A DNA stretch of 64,000 nt from Candidatus Pelagisphaera phototrophica (lineage in GTDB: Bacteria > Verrucomicrobiota > Verrucomicrobiia > Opitutales > Opitutaceae), in NCBI RefSeq assembly GCF_014529625.1, contig NZ_CP076039.1, positions 3,162,001-3,226,000 on the forward strand, read 5' to 3'. The notes beneath the pieces were generated by a model, which made no database searches, was not told the DNA's origin, and saw only the letters and a list, made by a program, of their open reading frames with translations. Each line of letters opens with the position of its first letter. The first letter of the stretch is position 1. Positions 17,174 through 25,298 of the stretch are shown here, piece by piece. A program made the position numbers and the translations under genes.

Positions 17174-18727
17174 TCATATAGTTAATCCGAGCTTGACACG
17201 CCCATAGTCGTAGGTGACTGCGTCGGTTGAGGCTGCCATCTCACGCCAGCCGTTTTCCAGGCATCTATCTGCGAACACACTTAGGTCTTCACTGTATTCG
17301 CTCAACAACTGCGCTTTCTCTTCCTCGTCCAGAAAACTGTGAACGAGACTGTTTTCTCCAAGAGAGATGAGCTCCTTCCACGACAAATTGTATCGGCTCA
17401 CGGCGACGTAGTACTCATCCGTCATATTGGAGTGCCACATGCCCCTATCATCCGTATTAAGACAGACCGGAATTCCCTGTCGCAAGTATATAGGGAATGG
17501 GTGTTTATCAAGATCTGGCACATAACCCAGAAGCTCGTTGCTAATCAAGTTGATTTCCACCAGGAACTTCTCTCCCCGCATCACTTGCATCGTTTTCTCG
17601 TCCTGAAACAAATTTATGCCGTGTCCAATTCTGGTAGCTCCCAAACGAAGCGTATCAAAGATCTGGGTATCTCGCTTTTCCGCTTCTCCTGCGTGAATCG
17701 AAATACCTATCCCCGGGTACTTCCGCAACATTCGATCATAGACGTCCGTAAACCTAGCAGCGTATCCGCGATTGTCATCCTCCCGACCGGCCATGTTCAA
17801 CCCTACCCAGAAATCGCGATGCTGGTCGATGAACTCGTAGAACCTCTCGACCTTCTCCTCCGCATCGTCTTCAAAACGTACAACAATGCCTTGGAAGCGA
17901 ACGGTAACTCCTGTGGCCACCGCATCCGGCTGATTTAATCGTCGCTTGATAGCCGCATTGGCTTCTTCGGCAGATAGATCATTGCCTCGACCGTCTTTCC
18001 AACCCCACGGACCTGTCTGAATTTCCAAGTAGCGTACGCCCTCTGCAGCGAATCGCTTCATGTTTTCGACCAGCAATTCCGTCATCACATCGATGCTAGA
18101 CAACAGCTCGTTAAGCCTGGGCCATATATACTCGAAAAACTCGTCCCGCCCCTCATATTCCTTATCCAAGACAACGGAGCCCAACCACTCTTCCCTCTCG
18201 TCTTGGTTCAGTTGGGACATGGCTTTGAAATCCAATTTGGCGGGGCCCGACAAGCTTCCATAGCTCGACTCGGAAATCGTCGTCCAAAACATTCGGTTTC
18301 TCGAGTCCCTATGCTCATTGGCATCCGTCTTGTAGTATCCAGAGACTTTGTACCTCGTGTAGAACTCTTGCCCTCCGTTTCGGCTTTTATCTGTCGCTAC
18401 ATCGAACCACATCTCCGGAAGCATCCCGCCGCCGAAATGGTGGTGGATATCACCGCCCTTCGGCAGGGCGTAGAGGAACCGGTATAGTTCCTCAGTGGAG
18501 GCGTTTCGCTTCAGATCTTCGAAAATCAGGCCGATCTTTTTCAAGGGAATCTTTGGAGCGAGGATCTCGCTCCCATGGGTCCGCTCGCCGAATTTCCCAG
18601 CCGAAGGATTCACAGGCTTAGCCTCCAGCGCATCGGAGCCGATCCCTAAGGCACTTCCCGCTAAGGCACCCGTAGCCAAGAATCCTCGACGGGTAATCCC
18701 GCTTTCATTGACGAAATTCTGTTTCAT
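17174..18727 (-). CDS. Tat-exported adenosine deaminase-like protein
   Basis: A 517-residue adenosine deaminase superfamily member with a twin-arginine signal: ITRRGFLATGALAGSALG. The catalytic set is present: KGGDIHHHFGGGMLPEMW (HxH, near residue 95), SIHAGEAEKRD (near 350), RIGHGINLF and CLNTDDRGM (Asp pair, near 425). The long N-terminal region and secretion resemble ADGF-type extracellular adenosine deaminases. Folding before export fits a metalloenzyme. It would turn adenosine or deoxyadenosine into inosine in the periplasm. Its ATG overlaps the TGA of the permease gene (ATGA), so translation is coupled. Confidence 0.85.
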   Translation of the reverse strand: MKQNFVNESGITRRGFLATGALAGSALGIGSDALEAKPVNPSAGKFGERTHGSEILAPKIPLKKIGLIFEDLKRNASTEELYRFLYALPKGGDIHHHFGGGMLPEMWFDVATDKSRNGGQEFYTRYKVSGYYKTDANEHRDSRNRMFWTTISESSYGSLSGPAKLDFKAMSQLNQDEREEWLGSVVLDKEYEGRDEFFEYIWPRLNELLSSIDVMTELLVENMKRFAAEGVRYLEIQTGPWGWKDGRGNDLSAEEANAAIKRRLNQPDAVATGVTVRFQGIVVRFEDDAEEKVERFYEFIDQHRDFWVGLNMAGREDDNRGYAARFTDVYDRMLRKYPGIGISIHAGEAEKRDTQIFDTLRLGATRIGHGINLFQDEKTMQVMRGEKFLVEINLISNELLGYVPDLDKHPFPIYLRQGIPVCLNTDDRGMWHSNMTDEYYVAVSRYNLSWKELISLGENSLVHSFLDEEEKAQLLSEYSEDLSVFADRCLENGWREMAASTDAVTYDYGRVKLGLTI

Positions 18728-20037
18728 AAAAAAGCGTAGTAAATAACGAATACAATAGATATTGCGTAGCTCAAGACAGGGGCTTCTTTAGCTCTTCCGC
18801 TCAATAGCAGAATCAGCGAGTAAAGTGTTAGCCCGAGTCCAATCCCCTCCGTAATGCTAAAGGTTAGGGGAATCATCAGCATCGTAATGAACGCCGGTAC
18901 GACTTCGCTCAAATCATCGAACTTCAATTCCTTCAAGCCCTGAGCCATAAAGGCACCCACCATAACCAGAGCCGGAGCGGTTGCCGCCGCCGGAACAATT
19001 AGAATAATCGGGGTAAAGATCAAGGCCACCAGAAAGCAGAGACCGGTCACAACCGAGGTGAGTCCCGTCCTTCCCCCCGATTCGATGCCCGCCGCTGATT
19101 CTATGTAGGAAGTGGTTGTCGAGGTACCGAACAAGGAACCGGCAACCGTGGCGACGGCATCAGCGGTCAAGGCTTTGCCCATCTTCGGCATCGAACCATC
19201 CTTCCGAACGAGATTAGCCCGTCTAGATAGGCCTACAAGAGTTCCGATACTATCGAACAAGTCCAGGAGCAAAAGCGTTATCAGAACATCCGCTATTTCA
19301 GGAAAGTGTTTTATCGGATACAGAATATCCAACTTCAAAAACGTTTCGGATATGCCAGAGGGCAAGGAAACGATTCCATCGGGAACTGAGGTCACCATTG
19401 CTCCTTGGCTGGGAATAATCAGGCCAATCAGAGTCAAGCCCAAGATAGTGATAAGCAACGCCCCGCTGACTTTCCTGATCGTCAGGAACGTCATAAATGC
19501 GAGTCCCCCCATAACCATCAAGGATGCCGGGGCCTTGAGGTCGCCAATCGATACAAGCGTCGCCTCGTGGGCGATGACAATCCCAACGCTTTTCAAGCCG
19601 ATGAACGCAATGAAAAAACCGATTCCGCATTGAATCCCGATCTTAACCCCATTCGGTAGGGATTCGGCCAGCTTGCTGCGCAATCCGGTAACAGAGAGAA
19701 TGAGGAAAATGATGCCATTCCAAAAGGTGAGGGCTAGCGCCGTCTGCCAAGGTAATCCGCTGCCAATGCAGATGACAAAAGCGAAGTAGCTGTTAGTCCC
19801 CATGCCTGGCGCTTGGGCAATGGGGTAATTCGTCATGACCGCCATCAGAAAGCAGCCCAGGGCGGCCGCGATGCCAGTGACCGTAATGAGTGCCGGAACC
19901 GGCATACCCGCGTTGCTCAGAATCGCAGGGTTCACCGCTAGAATGTAGGCCATGGCAGCAAACGTGGTTATTCCGGCAAGGAACTCCGTTCTTACCGTGG
20001 TATTCGCCGCTTTTAGACCGAATAGCTTTTCCAGCAT
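18724..20037 (-). CDS. adenine/guanine/hypoxanthine permease, AzgA-like NCS2 family
   Basis: A 437-residue permease with about 12-14 membrane segments. The N-terminus LFGLKAANTTVRTEFLAGITTFAAMAYIL and the GTSTTTSYIESAAGIESGGRTGLTSVVTG segment near residue 300 are diagnostic of the AzgA-like branch (PbuG, GhxP, AdeP relatives), which imports adenine, guanine or hypoxanthine with protons. It heads the operon permease-deaminase-adenine deaminase. The ATG at 20037 is chosen over 20076 because the sigma-54 element places +1 at 20038, which would leave the longer start untranscribed. Confidence 0.9.
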   Translation of the reverse strand: MLEKLFGLKAANTTVRTEFLAGITTFAAMAYILAVNPAILSNAGMPVPALITVTGIAAALGCFLMAVMTNYPIAQAPGMGTNSYFAFVICIGSGLPWQTALALTFWNGIIFLILSVTGLRSKLAESLPNGVKIGIQCGIGFFIAFIGLKSVGIVIAHEATLVSIGDLKAPASLMVMGGLAFMTFLTIRKVSGALLITILGLTLIGLIIPSQGAMVTSVPDGIVSLPSGISETFLKLDILYPIKHFPEIADVLITLLLLDLFDSIGTLVGLSRRANLVRKDGSMPKMGKALTADAVATVAGSLFGTSTTTSYIESAAGIESGGRTGLTSVVTGLCFLVALIFTPIILIVPAAATAPALVMVGAFMAQGLKELKFDDLSEVVPAFITMLMIPLTFSITEGIGLGLTLYSLILLLSGRAKEAPVLSYAISIVFVIYYAFL

Positions 20038-20048
20038 AGAGGCCTTAA

Positions 20049-20064
20049 AGCAGCATCGGTGCCG
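20049..20064 (-). promoter_or_regulatory. sigma-54-like promoter of the AzgA-like permease operon
   Basis: On the minus strand CGGCACC-GATG-CTGCT, GG-N10-GC. The -12 cytosine at 20050 gives +1 at 20038, one base before the ATG at 20037. A 10-T run at about 20081-20090 lies just upstream. Confidence 0.65.
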
Positions 20065-20114
20065 ATTTACGGACAACTTTCTTTTTTTTTAAAACGCCGC
20101 TCCCGACATTCGAT

Positions 20115-20130
20115 TGGCACGGCTTGTGCC
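20115..20130 (+). promoter_or_regulatory. sigma-54-like promoter of the NUP gene
   Basis: TGGCACG-GCTT-GTGCC: perfect -24 box and exact GG-N10-GC. The -12 cytosine at 20129 gives +1 at 20141, one base before the ATG at 20142. Divergent from the permease promoter 50 nt away. Confidence 0.68.
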
Positions 20131-20141
20131 TTAAAGCCCAA

Positions 20142-22181
20142 ATGCTTAAAATTCATCTGATTCTAGCGACGATTCTAATGGCGGCGAGCGCGCCCGCTTT
20201 CGCAGAGAAGCCTATACCCATAAAAGTCGTTGTACTTGCAATGTACGAAATGGGCGAAATTACGGGAGACCGCCCGGGAGAGCTGCAATTCTGGGCCGAG
20301 CGGGAGAGTCTAGACATCGTCCTGCCTTTTCCCATGGGCAGAACGGATCTGCTCATGAGCGAAGAAGGCCTTATGGTTGCCCTGACGGGAGGAGGCGTCA
20401 CGCACGCGGCCACGACAATCACCGCTCTCGGCATGGACCCGCGTTTCGACTTTTCCAAAACCTACTGGATCATCGCAGGGATAGCGGGAGCCGACCCTGA
20501 AGATGCCTCTCTCGGCACTGCGGCTTGGGCGAAGTGGGTCGTCGATGGCGATCTTCTCTACGAACTGGACGCTCGAGAAATTCCCGAGGAATGGCCCTAC
20601 GGCATGATACCGCTTGGCGGCTACGAGCCCAATCAGCTCGATACCGGTTGGACGGTAGACAACATCACGTTCGAATTGAACGAAGGGCTCGTCGAATGGG
20701 CCTATCAACTGACCAAAGATATGCCCGTTGACGACACCCCGGCTTTGAAGGAATTCCGGGAGCAGTTCGTCGGTTACCCCAACGCCATGACTCCCCCGCG
20801 GGTAATCATCGGGGATTCGTTGAGCTCTTCCACCTACTTTCATGGCGAGAAGCTCAATCAATGGGCCAATGACTGGATGAAACTGCACACCGACGGCCAA
20901 GCGGAATTTGTCATGTCCAACATGGAAGACAGCGGCACGCTTACCGCTCTCCGACGACTCGCCCAAGCAGGCAAAACCGATTTCGAGCGCGTTCTAGTCC
21001 TGAGAACGGCAAGCAATTATTCCATGCAGCCTAAGGACAAGGCCGCCTCTTGGAGTGCCACCGCTCCCTATCCAGAAGACGGTCGCCCTGCTCTAGAAGC
21101 GGCTTACAAACTCGGCAGCGTCGTCGCCCACCAACTGATCGAAGACTGGAACGAAACGTCTTATCGCATTCCAAAGGCCAAAGCGAGCAAGACCAAGATT
21201 AAAGCGGTCGTCGTCGCCATGTTCGAACTCGGCGAAGACGAGGGAGACCAGCCCGCCGAGTTCCAAAACTGGGTCGAACGCTACCCGCTCGATCAGAAGA
21301 TCTCCTTTCCCCAGGGCTATCGAGATCTTCGCTACAACGATGAAGATGGCGTGCTAGGAATCGTCACTGGAATTGGAACCTACCGTTCCGCCGCGTCTAT
21401 CATGGCGCTGGGAATGGATCCGCGCTTCGACCTGAGCGAAGCCTATTGGCTCGTTGCGGGAATCGCCGGCGTCGACCCCAACGACATGTCGCTGGGGTCA
21501 GCAGCTTGGGCCGAGTGGCTGATAGATGGAGACCTCTCTCATGAAATTGACATTCGGGAGGCCCCCGACGACTGGAAATACGGATACACGCCCATTCGGC
21601 ACCCCGAATTTCCCTGGATAGAGCCTCTTCCCGAGGACAAAGGAGGGCTCCTCTACAAGCTAGATTCCGATCTAGTCGAATGGGCCTACCAGTTAACCAA
21701 AGACGTGAAAATCAAGGATAACGATGCCATGAAAATCCTACGAAAGAAATACATCGGCTATCCAAATGCTCAAAAACCGCCATTCGTGCTCAAAGGAGAT
21801 CAACTGGCAGCGATGACTTTTTGGCATGGGGAAATAATGAATAATTGGGCCAATGATTGGGTCGACTACTGGACCGAAGGAGAAGGGGAATTCGTAACAT
21901 CCGCCATGGAAGAGACCGGCACCCTCCAGTCCCTCACCTTCCTAGAAAACGCCGGGAAGGTCGATACGCAACGCGTTCTCGTCCTCCGGACCGGAAGCAA
22001 TTTTTCCATGCCCCCGCCCGGCGTCAACGCGGCCGTCAATCTAAGCGGCGAAAAGAAGGGCGGATATTCCGCTTTCATTCCCTCCTTGGAAGCCGCCTAC
22101 GACGTTGGCAGCAAAGCGGTACGCGAAATTGTTGCCAAGTGGGACACCTACCGAACCGAGCTTCCAAAGCCGGCAGAATAG
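20142..22181 (+). CDS. tandem-duplicated purine nucleoside permease (NUP) / nucleoside phosphorylase-like periplasmic protein
   Basis: A 679-residue protein with a signal peptide (MLKIHLILATILMAASAPAFA) followed by two copies of the NUP domain, about 320 residues each. The copies start with IKVVVLAMYEMGE (near residue 25) and IKAVVVAMFELGE (near 355), and each repeats ALGMDPRFD(F/L)S, YW(I/L)(I/V)AGIAG, EWAYQLTKD, a SAMEETGTL-like stretch and RVLVLRT(A/G)SN. NUP was named for yeast purine nucleoside uptake, but the sequence has no membrane helices beyond the signal and resembles the nucleoside phosphorylase fold. A periplasmic enzyme splitting or binding nucleosides is therefore more likely than a permease. 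Known members normally have one domain. It has its own promoter. Confidence 0.82.
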   Translation: MLKIHLILATILMAASAPAFAEKPIPIKVVVLAMYEMGEITGDRPGELQFWAERESLDIVLPFPMGRTDLLMSEEGLMVALTGGGVTHAATTITALGMDPRFDFSKTYWIIAGIAGADPEDASLGTAAWAKWVVDGDLLYELDAREIPEEWPYGMIPLGGYEPNQLDTGWTVDNITFELNEGLVEWAYQLTKDMPVDDTPALKEFREQFVGYPNAMTPPRVIIGDSLSSSTYFHGEKLNQWANDWMKLHTDGQAEFVMSNMEDSGTLTALRRLAQAGKTDFERVLVLRTASNYSMQPKDKAASWSATAPYPEDGRPALEAAYKLGSVVAHQLIEDWNETSYRIPKAKASKTKIKAVVVAMFELGEDEGDQPAEFQNWVERYPLDQKISFPQGYRDLRYNDEDGVLGIVTGIGTYRSAASIMALGMDPRFDLSEAYWLVAGIAGVDPNDMSLGSAAWAEWLIDGDLSHEIDIREAPDDWKYGYTPIRHPEFPWIEPLPEDKGGLLYKLDSDLVEWAYQLTKDVKIKDNDAMKILRKKYIGYPNAQKPPFVLKGDQLAAMTFWHGEIMNNWANDWVDYWTEGEGEFVTSAMEETGTLQSLTFLENAGKVDTQRVLVLRTGSNFSMPPPGVNAAVNLSGEKKGGYSAFIPSLEAAYDVGSKAVREIVAKWDTYRTELPKPAE

Positions 22182-22233
22182 AAGGCCAATAGCGGCAACT
22201 GAAAAAGGCTCCGCCGCTACCGCCCTGGCCTTC
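22181..22233. terminator. long stem-loop between NUP and P450 genes
   Basis: Nested inverted repeats GAAGGCCA (22181-22188) / TGGCCTTC (22226-22233) and AGCGGC (22191-22196) / GCCGCT (22213-22218) lie between two convergent genes. There is no strong T-tract; a bidirectional transcript end is likely. Confidence 0.5.
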
Positions 22234-22245
22234 ACCTGCGACAAA

Positions 22246-23550
22246 TTAGCGTCTCCTGAAGGAGCCTCTCAAATCCGCCACTTGCGGCACGCCGTAATTG
22301 AAATTCAATCGGATATCCGGTGCCGACTTAAAGGCCAGATCGTAGTTGCTCACGATATTGGCCAAGACGATGGGCATATGGACACGAACGAGATTTATGC
22401 CCAGACAGATGTGAGTGCTTCCACCGAAAGTCCCTTGGGCCTTTTTCGAATAATCGTTCTCGAGCCACCTCTGTGGCTTGAATCGATAGGGCTCCTCATA
22501 GACCTCATCCAAAAAATGGGCGATTGTCTGCATGTGCAGCACCTTCGTTCCCTCCTCCAGCACGAAGCCTTTAAATTCGAATGGCTTAGCAACTACTCGC
22601 GACAAAACCGGGGCCGCAGGAAAGAGGCGCTCGATCTCGGCGATCGTAGCTTTTAGCACAGGAAAGCGCTTCATACCCTCCACGAATGAATCTGCGGAAT
22701 AAGATTCCAATTCTCGGCGCATCACATCCAGCCAATCGCTATCGCTGAGAATATGCTGAAGGCCGCAATTCAAGAGCTTCGAAGTATTCCCATTTCCAGC
22801 CATGAGAAGGAGGTAGGCCTCGGAAACCAGCTCCTGCATATCAGGGGCTTCCCCCTCGATTGCCGTTCGCTCGACGACTTGGGAGAAATTGTCGTTTACC
22901 TCCTTCCCCGCAAGGCGCTCTTCAATTTCGTGTTTCAGGAAATCGAATACGATTCTTCTGTCCTCTACGAATAAGGGGTCAGCGTAAAAAGACGCTCGAT
23001 CCTTATCCGACATTACAGTCGAGTTGATAAAGGTTTCCTCGAACCGGATGAAAGTGTCCACTTCCTCCGCACTCAACTCGGTCTTCAGCAAGGTAGACGC
23101 ATTCGCCAAGGTCAGAGTGGTCATGAAAAACGAATGGAGAGAGCTCTCGGCCCCAGCCAATCGCTCGAGCTCGGACCGGACGATCCCGTCGATCGCAGGT
23201 ATCCAGCGAGCGATGGCTCCCATTCCGAAACCCGGCTTAAGCTGCTTGCGCTTCGCACGGTGGACTTCTCCATCCAATTGGGTAACGTGCCGATCGCCCA
23301 TGACCTCTCGAAACGGCTTAAGGGCTTCGTGGTAATTCCAAATATCGGGGTTCTTCCAAGCGGCGGCATTCGCCTCCAAACCGCCAATACAAACCCAGGG
23401 CTCGCCTCTGAACTCAACGCTGTAAATGGGTCCCAGCTTTTTGTAGGCTCCCAGATGATCGAACTGATCCAATCCGACAGGGGCTCCCTCCCCCTTCCCT
23501 GCGAAGTCAATTTCGTAGGAAGGCATGTTTTCGATCGCCCCGCTTTTCAT
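22246..23550 (-). CDS. cytochrome P450
   Basis: A 434-residue soluble bacterial P450. The I-helix reads LLLMAGNGNTSKLL near residue 255 (oxygen-binding Thr kept, acidic residue before it replaced by Asn). The K-helix ExxR is EIER, the PERF-type stretch is FKPQRW, and the heme loop is FGGSTHICLG with proximal Cys382 (Ser in place of the usual fourth-position Gly). There is no N-terminal anchor. The substrate is unknown; it lies between NUP and PhoD inside the purine island and carries the same promoter element. No ferredoxin or reductase gene is nearby. The ATG at 23550 (MKSGAIENM) is fixed by the promoter; 23589 and 23526 are alternatives. Confidence 0.88.
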   Translation of the reverse strand: MKSGAIENMPSYEIDFAGKGEGAPVGLDQFDHLGAYKKLGPIYSVEFRGEPWVCIGGLEANAAAWKNPDIWNYHEALKPFREVMGDRHVTQLDGEVHRAKRKQLKPGFGMGAIARWIPAIDGIVRSELERLAGAESSLHSFFMTTLTLANASTLLKTELSAEEVDTFIRFEETFINSTVMSDKDRASFYADPLFVEDRRIVFDFLKHEIEERLAGKEVNDNFSQVVERTAIEGEAPDMQELVSEAYLLLMAGNGNTSKLLNCGLQHILSDSDWLDVMRRELESYSADSFVEGMKRFPVLKATIAEIERLFPAAPVLSRVVAKPFEFKGFVLEEGTKVLHMQTIAHFLDEVYEEPYRFKPQRWLENDYSKKAQGTFGGSTHICLGINLVRVHMPIVLANIVSNYDLAFKSAPDIRLNFNYGVPQVADLRGSFRRR

Positions 23551-23562
23551 CCTTTTGCCTAA

Positions 23563-23578
23563 AGCATAGAACGTGCCG
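23563..23578 (-). promoter_or_regulatory. sigma-54-like promoter of the P450 gene
   Basis: On the minus strand CGGCACG-TTCT-ATGCT, two mismatches, GG-N10-GC. The -12 cytosine at 23564 gives +1 at 23552, two bases before the ATG at 23550. Confidence 0.7.
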
Positions 23579-23660
23579 CTTGCCCGCATATCAGCTCTTG
23601 ACCTGAATCACTGAGGAGAAAGCGTCGCTAGATGGATTTACCTTCAAGACAAGGCCAAGT

Positions 23661-23676
23661 TGGCCCGATTCTTGCG
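23661..23676 (+). promoter_or_regulatory. sigma-54-like promoter of the PhoD-amidase operon
   Basis: TGGCCCG-ATTC-TTGCG, two mismatches, GG-N10-GC. The -12 cytosine at 23675 gives +1 at 23687 and an 8-nt leader before the ATG at 23695. It excludes the longer open-frame start at 23632. Confidence 0.68.
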
Positions 23677-23694
23677 TTTCCGCAAGCCTGTGCC

Positions 23695-25263
23695 ATGGCA
23701 AAGCTAAATATATTTTCCCTCCTTCGGATTACCCTCATTATAGTATCCCTGGGCGGACTCGCCTCCCGCGCTGCTCCAAAACTGATTAACGGCCCGATGC
23801 CCGCGGCAAGTGCCATCAATGAAGTACTCGTTTGGGCCCAAACGTCCGAGCCGGCTACCGTTCACATCGAATATTGGCCGGAAGATGGCGACCCAAATCA
23901 GTCCTTCGTCTCGGCCCCCGTGGCAACCTCGCTGGAAACCGCAGGGGTAGCCAAGTTACGAGTTACGGAAGGAATTGAGCCAGGCCAACGCTATCGCTAC
24001 CAGGTCTTTGTGGACGGCGTCCCTCAGGAATTGTATTTTCGACAGGGGCACAGAGCCGGAGAAGAAATTCCGATGACTTTCCAGGCGAAACCCCGCTGGC
24101 GTTTCGTCCCCGAAGAGGAGTCCTCTCACAGCATATTCGATTTTCGCATCGCCGCAGGAAGTTGTGCCTACATCAACGAAGAAGGCTACGATCGCGAAGG
24201 CGGAACACCCTACGGAGATGCCTATCGCATCTTCGAGTCGATTTACGAGACGCAGCCAGATCTGATGCTTTGGCTCGGGGACGCGGTGTACTACCGGGAA
24301 AACGACTTCGAGAATCGCTCCGGCATGATCCACCGTTGGACGCATGACCGCTCGATCCCGGAGCTGCGGGCCCTCTTAACAAGTGCCCACCACTTCGCGG
24401 TATGGGACGACCATGACTACGGGCCAAACGACATCGGCAGCTCCTATCCTCAAAAGAGCGTCGCCAAGGAAATCTTCGATCTATTTTGGGGAAATCCAAG
24501 TTCTGGGATGCCAGAAACACCCGGAATCTTTACCTATTTTAACTGGGGGGACGCGAACTTCTACTTACTGGACAATCGAAGTTATCTCACCACCTCCGTC
24601 TCCAAGCCGGAAGCCTTCGGCAAGCCCAAAAGCATGCTGGGACGAGATCAAGCGGACTGGCTTATTGAACATCTGGCCTGGGCCCAAAGCCAAATGTCGG
24701 ACGATGGCAAAAGCTACCCCGCCCGCTTCAATATCATTTGCGTCGGCAATCAAGTCTTGAGCGAAGACAGCAACCCCCATCACTATCGGAACTTCCCGGA
24801 TGAATGGAATTACCTGATCGACCGAATCGTCGAGGAGGGAATCGATGGCGTGATCTTTCTAACTGGCGATGTACACCATGGGGAAGTCAACCGAATGGAA
24901 TACATCGGCCGAGGAAATCCTGGAGTTCCTGGAAAAGCCGGCAAACCAGGCGAGACCTACCTCTTTCACGAAATCACTTCATCTCCCTTGACCGCTGGAG
25001 CCTGGAGCGGTCCGGCAAAAAACGGCGCCCGCTACGATATATTCGACGAAGCGGAAGTAGACCGCGTCGGTCAACGCAACTTCGTCACGCTCGATTTCAA
25101 AGGTCCCCTCGACAATCGCCGATTAGAAATTCGCTATTTCGATTCCGATGGCAATTTGCTGAATCGGAAAGAAGGCGGAAGGATCGACGAAATAACCGAT
25201 CGCTCCGTTCTATTCGCCAACGAGCTTAGATCGCCTAGGCGGGCGAACGGGCCAACCGATTGA
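23695..25263 (+). CDS. secreted PhoD-like alkaline phosphatase/phosphodiesterase
   Basis: A 522-residue protein with a signal peptide (LLRITLIIVSLGGLASRA), an N-terminal fibronectin-like PhoD_N part, and a metallophosphatase core. Core motifs are AAGSCAY, LWLGDAVYYRE near residue 205, VWDDHDYGPNDIGSS near 245, YLLDNRSY, and LTGDVHHGEVNRM near 395. PhoD enzymes are Ca/Fe-dependent phosphomonoesterases and phosphodiesterases. Inside this island its probable job is taking phosphate off nucleotides or opening nucleic acid in the periplasm (inference). The amidase gene overlaps or closely follows the stop. Confidence 0.85.
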   Translation: MAKLNIFSLLRITLIIVSLGGLASRAAPKLINGPMPAASAINEVLVWAQTSEPATVHIEYWPEDGDPNQSFVSAPVATSLETAGVAKLRVTEGIEPGQRYRYQVFVDGVPQELYFRQGHRAGEEIPMTFQAKPRWRFVPEEESSHSIFDFRIAAGSCAYINEEGYDREGGTPYGDAYRIFESIYETQPDLMLWLGDAVYYRENDFENRSGMIHRWTHDRSIPELRALLTSAHHFAVWDDHDYGPNDIGSSYPQKSVAKEIFDLFWGNPSSGMPETPGIFTYFNWGDANFYLLDNRSYLTTSVSKPEAFGKPKSMLGRDQADWLIEHLAWAQSQMSDDGKSYPARFNIICVGNQVLSEDSNPHHYRNFPDEWNYLIDRIVEEGIDGVIFLTGDVHHGEVNRMEYIGRGNPGVPGKAGKPGETYLFHEITSSPLTAGAWSGPAKNGARYDIFDEAEVDRVGQRNFVTLDFKGPLDNRRLEIRYFDSDGNLLNRKEGGRIDEITDRSVLFANELRSPRRANGPTD

Positions 25264-25298
25264 TTCGTATCTCAACCAGCTTATCCTGCAATGCGCCA

